Assembly: GCA_030248135.1 (NCBI GenBank) | Contig: JASANC010004418.1 | Span: 1-64,000 of the forward strand | Reading direction: 5' to 3' | Origin: Theristus sp. LFF4_11 | Lineage: Eukaryota > Nematoda > Chromadorea > Monhysterida > Xyalidae | Length of the DNA stretch: 64,000 nucleotides | Shown here: piece after piece, positions 1 to 12,300 of the stretch | Layout of the letters: each line of letters starts with the position of its first letter | Numbering within the stretch: the first letter of the stretch is position 1 | Program-made: the position numbers and the translations under genes | Notes under the pieces: generated by a model | Databases searched by the model: none | What the model was told of the DNA's origin: nothing | What the model saw: the letters and a program-made list of their open reading frames with translations, nothing else

Positions 1-1302
1 GTTAAATGCACAAAAAGATAGAAAACCAATATGAAAAGAAGAGTTTAACTGTTGTAACTGGTGTATGAGGTGTAAAAGAACAAAATAGTTTAGCATCCCA
101 GTTGAGGAAAGAAGTAGGCGCCAGGTGTGGACCTGACAATAGCCAGCGCCTGCACCTCTCGCACACTCTAATTATTGACAGTCGTGTTGTCGCCGCATAT
201 GCGTACATATAGATGCAATATAATCGCATTTGCTTAATGTGCCCTGGTGCAATTGATTCTACATGACGTCGGGTGTCCGCGCGTCTGCTGTTAAAAAAGT
301 TAGATGCCCGCAACTGACCGTTATTGCTATGCAGCTTCCTTTGGTGTATGTTTGCACTTGTTTGTCGCAGTCGTTTTTCTCAGATAATTGTGTTCTAGCG
401 GTTCAACGCGCGTTCTCTAAAGCATTTTTTTGTTTCCGGTTTGCTCGTGGCTGGTTTACACGTTTGGATTGTTTCACTTCTCTCTCAAAACCAGGAAATG
501 TAACAATAATCACTCGAACAGAAATGACCGAACATTTGTCGCAATACTGAAACATTGAATTCGCCGTGGAGCACATGTTTCGCGCGACGCCGGCTTCCGG
601 GCCGGGGTGTGTTTATTCAGCGTGAGTGCTGACTGATCATAACGTTTCATTGACGTGTTGTGCGGTGTGGGTCATTTCCGTCAACAGAATCCACCTTTTT
701 CCGCGTCATCATCCACAATCGTCATGTCCGTTGTCCTAGCGACGACTATCGTCAGTACAATGCAGGTTAGTTGCTGTAAAGTCGACCGATTGAGACACGA
801 GCAAAACGAAACGTACATTTTCCATTGTAGTTGGTGTGGTTTTGTGTGTCAAGGTTAGTTCATGCGGACGTACGTCGACGTACGTCAAAGACACATCTCC
901 ATGCATACGTCAGTATGAACGGGTCTCAAACATGCCATCTACGCATTCTTCGCGTACACGAAAATACAATGACGCATGTTGAAAACTGAAAACAAACATC
1001 ATCAACCGTTGTCATTTTTTCGTGTCCGTGTCGATCAGCGTTTACTGACGCTAGATTGCTGCGTAGCTGAACCTGAAAACCTTTCAAACCTGAAAAATGA
1101 AGCTGGCAATATGCGATGAAGCGGTACGGAATGAAATTTCGTACGCAGTAACTACGTACGATTTTAGAAATTCTTCTGGTGCTTTTCGAATTGTCTCTTG
1201 TTCATCAAGCTGCTTCCAGCTAGACGCTGTTCATTAATGTACACAGGAAAAAAACGAATTCAAGAAACCACATGTACAAAGTAGCGCTTTCTTTGTGTGC
1301 AG
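1..1302. other. Non-coding or undetermined stretch at window edge
   Basis: I see no exon I can support here. Short open frames exist but lack family similarity and good splice borders. If the exon at 1303 belongs to a receptor gene, this stretch is probably intron or upstream region of that gene. Positions 860-930 are rich in ACGT/CGTACG motifs that resemble an intronic patch near 32,710-32,815. Confidence 0.4.
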
Positions 1303-1841
1303 CTGTGGATGAGCTCCGCCGTGGCCGAGACGTCGCTGTCGGCCGAGTTGCGCGCGTTGACGACGATGCGAACGAGCACGCACGTCTGCACACGCCCGTT
1401 GTCGCCGGTCGGTCGTCGTACGTCGACGCAAATCGACGAGCTGCTGAAAATCTCGTTCAACCTGCAATGGAGCAAAACGCGCGCGCTGGTCGCGAGCATC
1501 GTCGATCATGACGCGAGCGCGAACGCCACGCACCGTCTGAACGCTCTGCTGGAGATCATGCCGTGGGCGACGGCGTCGTTCGTGCCGCACGTAAAGCCGG
1601 ACGGTGACACGTTGCGCGCCAGCAGGACACGCCAGCAGCAGCAGCAGCAGCGGCACGGCGGCGTCGAGCGCATCACGTGGGCGCCGATGGTGCTCGAGAA
1701 GCGTGCGTCCGACGCCTACGACGGCAGTGCGCGCGACGAGGCGGACGACGAGAAGCTGGCGTTCTTCGTGGACGCCTGCGATCAGACGACTGACGACAAT
1801 CGGCCGGCGCTCGTTGTCGTACGCCCGACCACTGCGTACGG
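1303..1841 (+). CDS. Candidate extracellular exon of the class C receptor
   Basis: A GC-rich open stretch of about 180 codons that looks like coding exon. It starts after a pyrimidine-rich acceptor ending TGTGTGCAG and ends at a GG|GTACGC donor with two bases left over. The exon at 9356 starts with exactly one base before its first codon, so the two would join in frame (...TTAYG then SNTSGLC...). The translation contains a Gln run (about residues 108-113) and an ITWAP segment, the kind of Trp-Pro motif found in the extracellular Cache-like region of GPR158-type receptors. That similarity is weak and the Cys content is low. Alternatives are an exon of an unrelated upstream gene or a retained fragment. 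Phase agreement has a one-in-three chance of being accidental. Confidence 0.5.
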
Positions 1842-4800
1842 GTACGCCGTTGCTCTGTTGTGTCTGCTGCGGCTGCGCGTGCGCAACAGAAACCGAAACG
1901 CAACAGCCCACACACACACACACTTGACACGGACACTGCAGGGTGTTCTTTTTTGATAGCACTTGTAAAACGTTGCGTGACTCGTTGCTGCTGCGTGTCG
2001 TTTTCACAGAGCTCTTCTTGTTTGTTCTGATTCAGCAGTTGGAAACACATCTCACAGTTCGTCCAACCATGCATCCATCCATTCGAATGTTCATCACCGT
2101 CCTTATTTCACCACCCCCCCCCCCCGTTGGCTAGCTCAATGTACCCTGTAAAGAATCTGGTGTCTTCATCGGCTTTAAAAAACGCCAGCTGGCGTCAATT
2201 ACAAAAAAAAACGCAGACTGCGCCAACTGACGTTGAACACCAACTCACCAACTACAACGCCAGCAGGTGGTTGTTAACTCCAATCAAAAATGCGCCCGAT
2301 TTTTTACAGTAGTGGCCAAGTGATTGGTCTGTACCCTTTGTTTTACTTTATGCTTTCGCCAGCACTGAGTGCGTAATCAAACTAAACTGAACTGGACTGA
2401 ATTTTGGCTTCTCGAGAACATTCTCGAGTTCCTACAGGTGTTCCTGTGATCTTTGCTTATCAAAGCCGTAAAGTGCAACTGCAAGGCATAACTGCAAAAC
2501 AGAACATGCTTTTAAACTAAAATAACGTGCTCCTGTTTTGACATTTTGCATTTGACTTTTTGACGTTGGAAAAGCATGCCATGGCCGTTGCTGCTAGAGA
2601 AGAAGAAACAAAAAATATTTTTGACGAAAAATTTCCGGTTTAAAAAACAGAAACAGCAAACCAAGGAACAAAAATATTGAACTCGCAATGTAAAAACTTC
2701 GCAGTAATTGTATTTTTCAGCACATTTTCACACTTCATTTACGCACTCATAACTAGCCGAAAATGGTCATAATTTTCAGTACAAAAGCTTTTGGTAAAAG
2801 CCCGTTTTTTAATTTTGGCCGGTTTTCTTTGGAGAAAAAATCGTTTTTTTCGATGCCATCTCTAGCAGCTGCTGACCTTTCTGATCTTATGCTGTTTCTC
2901 GTACTATATTTTTGGATGCCTTTTTTATGAACCAGCAACGCTCCGTTGCTCCATGCATTCTGCATTTTTGCCATTTGCATATTGCAGCATACATTGTATG
3001 TATGCATGCACATGTATTTCATTGGCACATGGCAGTGTAGTGTAGTATCACACTAGTGTATGTTCGGCAACCAATTTTGAGAAACCATTTTTTTGGTTTT
3101 GAAACAAATGGTTCTTTTATTTCTGCTGCATATAAAGCCTGCATATCACATTAAAAATCTTTTCTGAACGGCTTTTTCTAATTTGAATTTGATAGAAAAC
3201 CGTTTTCTGGTCTAAAAACGAAAAAAAACGAGTTTCACAAAGCAAATACAAGAAGCGCAGTGGTGTGTGAACCGTGAGCGTTCATGTCGCGGCCCCAGAA
3301 GCGATGCTCCAGTCACAGTCTGCTGGCTGATGGTGCAACGACGACGACCGAAGCAGCATAACAATGCGTACTTTAATTGCACGCTCTGCGACGCTGCCAA
3401 CAACGCACGCGTTATGCACAAACGTATGCTAATGTGTAGCTGTGCACATCTCATTTGCTTGCATCGGAAGAACAGCGCTGCGCTCAGCGATATTCGTCCA
3501 TTTTTGATCGTTGCAACGCTTTTTTAGAGTTTTTCTTCTCGAAGCACCGAAAACAACGATTTGGTTTTTTACGCATTAAGTTTAGGGTTGTTTTTTGTTG
3601 TTGGCGTTTTACAGGTTTGTTGTTTGATGTCAACCTGGTGGAATATTTGTTGTCCAGTTTGCAACAGTTTTAGTTTCAACAAATCTGGTTTTTCTAACAT
3701 TAACACACGCTTGTTGGTGTAGTGTGTGCATTTCATGGTGGTTCTTAGAATATGCCATACTCAGTACCAGGGTTACTGAAAAAACGATTTTTTATTTTCC
3801 CAGGAAAAAAACCGGTTTTATTTCCGTTGTAAAACCGTTTTATTTTCCAATTTTTCTCAGCACCGTTTCTATACTTGAGTTTCGGAATCAATCAGAAATG
3901 CAGGTAAAGTTAGTATTTTTAAATAGAGCAAACTTTTTGAATTCGTGACAGTTAATTTCTTGACTTTTGCAAAATGCAACTATGCGATATCATCGTCCAA
4001 CAGTTTTCATCTACCAAAATTTCCGAAAATGTTTAAGGTAAAAACCGGTTTTTTATTTTTGCAAAAAACGGAAATACATCCTTAAAAAGGTTTTATTTCC
4101 CATGCCAACCAACTGCGTCAGTACACAGTACAACTGCGTTTCGTCAGTACACCGTGGAAGTTGTTTTGCCTGTGATGGCGTCGGAAACGAACTTACCTGA
4201 TACGTTTATTATGCTAATTCGTCAACAAACTGAAAATTTAGACCGTTGTTTTCATTTGTTTAAGGAAATAGGTATCACAGGATCTATCGGGATTTCTCAA
4301 CATTGTATCCATGCATTTGTACATGCCCTGATTGTGCGTGAATCACTTGATTCCTCTGTGTTGTTGTGTTAATCTGAGCCTTGCGCATTAGATTAGAAAA
4401 GAATACTAAATTAATCAGTCATACGCAGTTACCAGCTCAAGTTTTCCGTTATTGTCATATCTGTTGTCATAAAATTATGCGTACGCTGAGTTGATCGAAT
4501 AATGGAATCAAAACAAAACAATGTTTGTAAAGCCACGCTGCTCGCTCCATTCGGTTTATTCTATTATCGGCTCTCATGTTTCTGCTGTAGTTTTATTATA
4601 AGTTTAGTTTGGCTTCCTATATGACTCATTTGTTCGGTTGACTCATATAAAATAAATCACTGTAAACGATGAATTCAGAAAGTTCAACATTTTATGTCAG
4701 GTTTCTTTACAATATCTGCATGTGATTTCTCAACAGCGGGTGAGATCGCTGGGCCAGTTTTTTTCAAAGCACTTGTTGCAGATGCACCGTAGCTGGAAGT

Positions 4801-7800
4801 TTCATTGGGCATTTTGCAGATTGGTTATTGACCATTTAGGTTGACTCCAATTTAGGTTTGCTGACAAAAACTTTGGTGCAAGCATGGCGCAACCTCGAAC
4901 TTTTTAACTTCAGAAAATGTCCTGAAATTGTGACGACAAATTGAGTATTTTTCTGTTGAATCCTCATGAAGTGCAATTTTAGGGCACGGAGCAATTCTAG
5001 AATACCGGTTCGATCGAACTTTAGCGATCTCGACTTTTTTTATTGCCGTTGATGCAAGATTTTATTGTATGTTTCTGGACTAACCGATATTTCGACGTAT
5101 CTCTTTTTCGAATACCCACTCAGAGCAAACAAATTTTAGCGCACAGAACAATTTTTGGATACTGGATTCTTGATTTGGATTCACTGACCTCAATTTGTCT
5201 TATTGCCGTTGTTTCAAGATGCTTGCGGTTGATTCTTTTTTAATTGTTTTTACTTATTTACTTATTCTATATTTCCTTTCGGGTTATCCTGGGGCGGCAT
5301 TTTAGGGCATGGATCCATTGGTGGAGACCGGACGCAAATTCCGCGACATCAATTTATAGATAGAAAAAATAGTTTTCAAGTTTTTATGGCTTTAGAATTT
5401 TGTGACATTCTCTTCCAACAATCTCTATTTTTCGCAAAATTTTGCTTTTTTATTTAGCACATTTGCTGCAATCGGCATAACTGAAACTTTGACAGAACAC
5501 ACATGTGGCACAGCTGGAGCTTTCATGCGCATTCGTGCGTTTAGAGTGAGCATAAAATTGCTTCTTGAGCACAAGTGTGATAATTAGTCAGAAGAACACA
5601 TTTTATCAGTGATTTAATTTTGCAACGCACAACGCTTTAAGCATTATAATTCATTTTTCCTTTTATACGGGTTTGAATTTGAAATGAAATCGTTTTGTTT
5701 TTGTGATTATTGATTTTTTGTTGAACAGCAACGGTTAAAAGCGGATAATTTCAAAATGAATACAGGGTGGGCCAAAAAGTGCAAATTTAAAATGACTTGT
5801 TTTTCCCACCAGTAAGAGATTTGGAGCTGAAATTTGAAACACTTGTAGAATTTATGTTTTTTATGTAGTAAAATTTCAGCTAAAAACGGTGATCCAAATC
5901 GTTGCAGTTGATAACATGCAACCGTACGAGTGCTGCTCTGGATAAAAACCGTTCAAGTTGCCATGTCGATGTCGGTGCTTTAAATCTTCTCTTCAGCACC
6001 AGACTCCGATTTGCCATCGTTATAGAGCCCTTCACATTTTCTTTGTTAAATCTACCTAGATCAAAATCAAAATCAAAAACACATTTTTTAATCCGGAGGC
6101 ACGGTTCAACTGTTAGTTCATTATAAAGCACCAAAAAATTTTTGGTGCAAATCGGTAGTTTTGAGTGTGTACATCAATGTTTTTCAAGTGAAATTTGAAT
6201 GCAGAAAAAGAAGGCATAAATTCTTTAAGTGTTTCAAATTTCAGCTCGATATTTCGTGCAGGTAACAAATACGAGCCATTTTAACTTTGCACTTATTTGG
6301 CACACCCTGTGCAACACAAAACACGTTTTTTCATACATTTCCATTGTGCCGCAGATGTGTGTAATATGTTTGATTCTTTATTTCTTTATTTAGTCCATCA
6401 GCAGCAGCCATACAATGCAACTTGCATCATTGTTTTATTTTTGTTGTCAAACAACATAGAAAATTTTGTTGTCAACTGTTTTGATCAAATGATAGCCAAA
6501 AACTGTTTGAATGCATGCATTTCAGGGTAGCTGTTAACCAATTTTGCGATTTCAGTGACTTTGCAACTGAGTACAATTATTCGGTCTTGACATAATTCCA
6601 CTGCATTACAGTGTACATGTACATACCATAGACTTTCAGGGAAGCAAGTTTGCAAACGACAGTTCTTGTTTCATTGCTCTTGTTTTGCACTCCGATACAG
6701 TTGACGGAGCGAACACCACCAGTACGGTAGCAACCATACTGCTCGGGCGCAAAGGCTAGATGTGTTGAGAGTGAGACACAAGCAAATTCCAATTTGTACT
6801 TGCACACGCATGCATTTTGGCGCTATATAGCTGAGTGCATTTGACGAAATGTGCTGGTCGTTCTTTTCACTGCGAAAGTTTATGTATATATATTCGCGGC
6901 AGAGAAAGAAAGAAAGAAGTGAAAGCAGGAAATCACGAGCGCATGTGCATGTGTATGGGTTATGTTGCGCCTGAAAGCATATTGTGGTAACCGTGGTACC
7001 TCCAGTTGCCACAGAAAACCATGCCGTTTCACCGATTTCACCGCCGAACCGTATTGTTGCCGTGGTAGACATGCGATAAAATGCGAGTGTTTGTTTCGCA
7101 GTGGTGACTGTGGTAATAAAAGGGCAAGTGGGGACGCAGCGTGATTCAGGACGATTGGCACAAGTTTCGTTTCGTGTCTGCACATGCTGCGTGCGTACAT
7201 GCGTGGACACACAACAAGCCATAGAGCAGCACGCCGAGCCAGTGCAGCGACAGTAGAACACGCAGCAGCGGCACTGCGCGTCCATTTCAACTGGCAACGC
7301 TCACTCGCTCGTGTGTGTCTGCAGGTTGTGTGCGTTGCTTTTAACAAACCGAAGAACCTCGGCTGTTGTATGTGACGGCAGTGCAGCATATAGAGACACG
7401 CGAATTGATTGCTCCCGGCACGGGTATTCAACCGGTACACCGGACCGTGACTTTGAACTCTCGACACTTGTTCACTGACCAATTGAACCTGAGACCAAAA
7501 CAGTCGCACGATGCAAGAAACGAGTTTGCCGGCGGAAAAACGCACGTGCATGTGCGCGTTGTTGTGTTGAAGGCTTGCTTTAGGTGACGGAGAGCACAGA
7601 CACAGTTTGGCGGTGGTCAGCCAGTTGAATGCGCCCATCGCGGCTGTGTTGCCGTCATCAGTGTCACAGACACATGGCCCCCCACCCACCCCTTCTCGGT
7701 TGCCTTGAACGGCTTGCCTCGCTGCCTCAGCTTTTGCTTCTCTCTCTTTCTCGCTCGTTGTCTGTCTGTGTGCGTCTTCGTGGCACCACAGCTTCAATGT

Positions 7801-9355
7801 TGGTTATATCATGCTCTGCTATGTCTCTGTATGCATGTGTTTCTTTTTTGCTTGTGTGTGTGTATCTGGCGCAGTCATATTATGTTCAATACACACGCAT
7901 ATTGTACACATGGTCGATTGCCAAAAAAACCCGTCTGCCGTCGTATTACGGTTGCTATCGAGTTGCGTCTCGACGCGATCTGGCTTCACTCACCTTTGGT
8001 GATCGTAATTTTTATGTGATATCAAAGAAACTGAAAAAAATCAAAATAAAGTTTTTTTTGCAAAAAAATATCTGAACAAATTTTTCTGACGCTCAGGGTA
8101 TAAGAATGTGTCTGGAGTCAGTGACATATAACGGTGGCAGTGACATTCCATGAGCCAAATTCCCCTTCATATGATGATGGTGGTAGATTTCTATCGGCTG
8201 TCTGCCGCCCGAAAAAAAATGACGCTCACTTTTGCTTAAAACTCGGTGCAATGTTTTCTCACAGTTGTGGTTGTTGCGTTTGTTTGTTTGTTACGTGTAT
8301 GCGTCTGTGTGCATGCAGTTGTGTTGTCCTACATTTGTATGGGTTTGTATGTGCGTGCCTTCCAAAACGGTCTGCCAACTGAGTGCGCGGTCAGTACAGT
8401 GGACCGAGCTAACAGACACAAAACGGCTGCATTGCATCGGTTGCATCGCGCTGCGATCTTATGGCAAATTGCTGGAAAAATTGAAAACAATATCTAAAGT
8501 GTCTTATCTTCCCTGAAAATCAGAACCGTGTACGCACCAAGATCGTGTTGAGACACAACACGGCAGTGGGTGACCGCAATCGAGTGTGTATCGTATGTAT
8601 GTGCGCTTGTGGTTCTGTTGCGGACAACTGTATTCAGTGTCACTAGCTCTCTCGCTTTCTCTCAATCTCGCTGCGTCTTTGAACATATGTTTTTTTCACA
8701 GTTTTCCATCGCAAGTCATGTTCCGTTGTATTTCTCTGTTCTTTCGCATGTTGAACTCGCGAACATCCCGATTTGCTGCAGTGTTGGTTGTTGCCGGTTC
8801 TTTTTCAGCGTTTCTTCCGTTTCTTCTGCCGCCGCGACAGTGGCTGCTTCTCGTTCTCTCTGTCTCCTTTCCCCATCTGTAGCAACTTTCTACGTACACT
8901 TTTTTTTAATTTTCGCTTTTGTTCTCGACATTTAACGTTTTGTTTTCAAGTTGTTTTTGCTAAATTGTTGCACCATGAGTAAAGAAAACGAGCTTATTAC
9001 GTCCAGTGTCGTTTTTGCGCCAATGACAGGCACGCACACTCATCGTGACCTCCATGAATGTAACTGGCACTCTCAGTCTCTAGCTCTCATATTAGCATTG
9101 TGATCACACTACAGTTGTCATCTGCTTTGAATCAACCCCATAGCCATAGTCCTGCTAATCATGCTAATCAGATTTTCTGGACGTCTGATTGCTGAAAACG
9201 TTTGTGCTGAAACAGTTACTCGCGGCAAAATTCTCGACAAATCGCTGTTACACTCAACAGTTTGTTGAGCTGTTTGTAATTTTAAACATTTGAAACACCG
9301 ATTTGAAAATGATTTTTTTGAAGAACTGAATGATTGAACTTGAGACGATTTGCAG
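1842..9355. other. Long intron-like gene-free stretch (7.5 kb)
   Basis: No convincing exon in 7.5 kb. It holds AT-rich DNA, patches of the word AAAACCGG and its complement (about 3.0-4.1 kb, seen again near 18.0 kb), and one element with long inverted ends at 5763-6310. A minus-strand frame of about 305 codons at 6880-7797 is open, but its composition is unlike a protein and it has no recognisable domain. If the exon at 1303 is correctly assigned, the whole stretch is one intron of the receptor gene. Confidence 0.5.
5763..6310. mobile_element. Non-autonomous Tc1/mariner-type element with long inverted ends
   Basis: The left end CAGGGTGGGCCA and the right end (reverse complement CAGGGTGTGCCA) begin imperfect inverted repeats of about 95 bp, including a shared GAAATTTGAAACACTT segment. 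A TA precedes the left end; the right flank is TG rather than TA. The ends resemble those of the mariner derivative at 49,233-50,361, which also starts CAGGGTGTCCCA. The interior has no transposase I can recognise. Interpretation as a deleted mariner-like element is inference from the ends. Confidence 0.65.
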
Positions 9356-12300
9356 ATCAAACACGAGCGGCCTGTGCATTTTGACGATGTCGCTCGCGCA
9401 GCTTGATTTGGTGCAGTGCGGCACGGCCGCCGTCAACATCACCAATAAATGCGATCCGATTTACACAACGGTTGGTCGCGCACTTTTAGCCACTCCACCC
9501 CCCTAGCTGGTTCCAGTAACCAAACGGACCAAAAGCCGGTGGTTTGGTTGTATAGCAGTGAATGGAGTGTCCGTGGACCGCTGCTCTCGCCACCAGATGG
9601 GCCAGCCGCTTAGCAAAAGTGTGTGTCGAAAAGTGGGCTTTTCAGACTGTGGTAGTTTCGTTTTTTGCTGTCAGAAAACAGGGATTGATTGAATTGTTGT
9701 GAATCCCTGAAACCGCAGTGCAACGTTTCTTTTCGTGTCGCTCTCTCCGTAATTACACGCTGTTCCCACATTTTTATCGGAGTTTCTGCGCTTCGCGTAA
9801 ATGAAAATGAACTTTAATGAAATGTCGCTTTGCAGTGCAAGCCGAGCGTCGGCCACGGCTTTCGTCTGGGCGGCTACTCGTGCTGCTGCAAGGGCGGTGG
9901 CGCGACGTCGAACCAGTGCTTCAACGGCACCGACCTGGAGACGAAGCAGGAGCCGCCCGATTGGAAGGCCGTCTGCTCGCCGGAGGGGCCGATCCGCAGT
10001 GAACTGCGCACAGCCCTGTTGGTATTCAACTCGGTCTGTTTCATTGGCGCCGTCGTGATGGCTGGCGTCGTGCGCAAACAACGATCCGCTCAGGTGTGTG
10101 CATTACTTGTTTCGGTTTTTTTTCTGATTATTTTAATGTTACTTTTTAGAACTGTCATTCAAATGCAGTCTACTTCTATATCATAGGCAATTAGCTGATT
10201 GGTTGATGACCACGTGATGCATACATTCTGCGCAGGCGTTGCTGTGGGGCGGAGTGTGTCATGTACAGAATGCGTGCATCACGTGATCACCAACCAATCA
10301 GCTTATTGCCTATAATTTAGAGTTAGACTGTACCTTACTTGAAACAGTTCACGCAACAGTGAACAATGCGAAACATACAGTATGCTTGTTTTAAACCTGT
10401 CACTTTTTTCGCAGAATACAGAGTTGTTGAAACAAGAAAGAATTAGTTCAAAGTTTCGCATGCTCTGTATTCTGCGAAAAAAAGAAGGTGACAGGTTTAA
10501 ACAAACATACAGTCGCATAACATATTGCCAAAAATAGTATATCAATCAATCAGTAAAATCACTGAAAATCGGCCATTTGAAACAATAAGGATGTTTGTTT
10601 TGGAATATCATCTGAATTTTTCGCTTTTTTTGCTGCGACGCCAACATAAACAATGGAAACACACACAAAAACAACACATTTTTTGTTGTTTCAGCAGCAA
10701 TACGGTGTCCGTGGCTGGGCGTTAATGGAGTTGTTCCTCGGCGGTGCAGCAATGCTCTATTCGATTGTACGTAAAGTCCTGGTTTGAAGACCGTACACTC
10801 GGTTATAACACTGTGTATTGTGGTGTGCAGTGGAGTCGAACACAGGCACACTCTGACACACGCGAGTTGTTGCAATATTGAATGTTTTTTGACACAACAC
10901 CAGCAACAGTGACAACGCACAACGTGTTCACAAAATGTACTGAGTCAAAATCACGGGTCTACTGAGATTACGGATCCGAACGCTGGAGCATAACACTGTT
11001 ATTTCAAATCAAGCATGATTGCACAACAATGCTTGCAGGTGATCTTGGAGTATCTGCAGCCACCGCGCGCCTACATCTGTTGTCTGGTCGTATGGGCACG
11101 TGAACTTGGTTTCGCCATATTCTACGGTGCTGTCGTTCTCAAAATATACAGGTTCGTTCGTACGTACACGTTTCGGCCCGGTCTTGCAAAGATACTCATT
11201 TTTTCGTCGCTGTGCGCTTGTTTCTTGGTTGAAGTGAGAATTGTGCGAAGTCAAGAAGCACCCGATTTCCTTTTCGTTTCTTTTCATCTCGTAAAAGCAG
11301 CGCATTCATGAAGCAGTATTCAGTGGCGCGTAGCTGTAGTTGCGCGTCACTAAACACTGCTTCATGACTGCTGTGCTGAAATGTGCGGCCGCTGTGCACT
11401 GTTCGAATCAGCGAATGCAAACGTGAATACAGCTTCTGGGTGTGCATGAACTTTTCAACTATGTCAAAAAAGAATCCTGACCTTCAACGAAAATGTTATA
11501 TGGGACTTCTTCAATTAATTTCACCTTTTTCATTGCTGTCCACGGAAACCTGCGCGTGTGTGTGTTCACGTTATTGTCCACAGAAACTTTTCATGTGTTC
11601 ACATCATATGTTTATTTCACATTTTTTTCATTATAACTGTTTATTCATACAGAAACCTGATCGAGTATCGCGTCCGCAAGGCGCATCACGTCTACGTCAA
11701 AGAGAAGGACATGCTGAAATACCTGACGTCCCTGGTGACACTCACCGTCACCGGGCTGCTCGCGTGGACACTCGGCTGGCTTCAAGTGCAGAGTTTCAGG
11801 TGAGAGAGAGCGACATTTCAATCGTGGAATGGTTGAGCTGTGCCACTATTCAGCTACGGTAACTACAGTCGAACTCTAAATTATAGACAGTCAGTTGATT
11901 GGTTGGTGATTTGGTCATGCATGCTTTCTGTGCACGGACAGACTCCACCTCTACATGAAGGCCTACGCAGACGACACCAACCAACCAGCTGATTGTCTAT
12001 AATTTATAGTTTGACTGTATCGTATCCCAGAGCTGTATGCAGCTATAGCTGTCCATTGGAAAGTTGAGAGACATGAAACGGAGTTGTGAGCAGATTTTAC
12101 ACAATTGCGCTGCCACCATGTGTGTCAGTGTGTTTGCGTGGGTGTGTGTGTTTTTCTGAGGCGTCATAAACAAGGAAAAACGTGCGTGTGTTCAATGCAG
12201 ACGGTTCTCCAAAGATGGTCGAATCGTTGTTTTCGTACGATATCCGTTATTCCTTTCGTTAGACCTAAACATACACTACTCTTGGTCAACCTGGCAAAAC

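Noticed and set aside
6880..7797. Minus-strand open frame of about 305 codons
   Set aside because: No domain, many Cys/His/Arg clusters from GC-biased repeats, no splice or start context, and overlapping open frames on the other strand. Chance opening is likelier than a gene.
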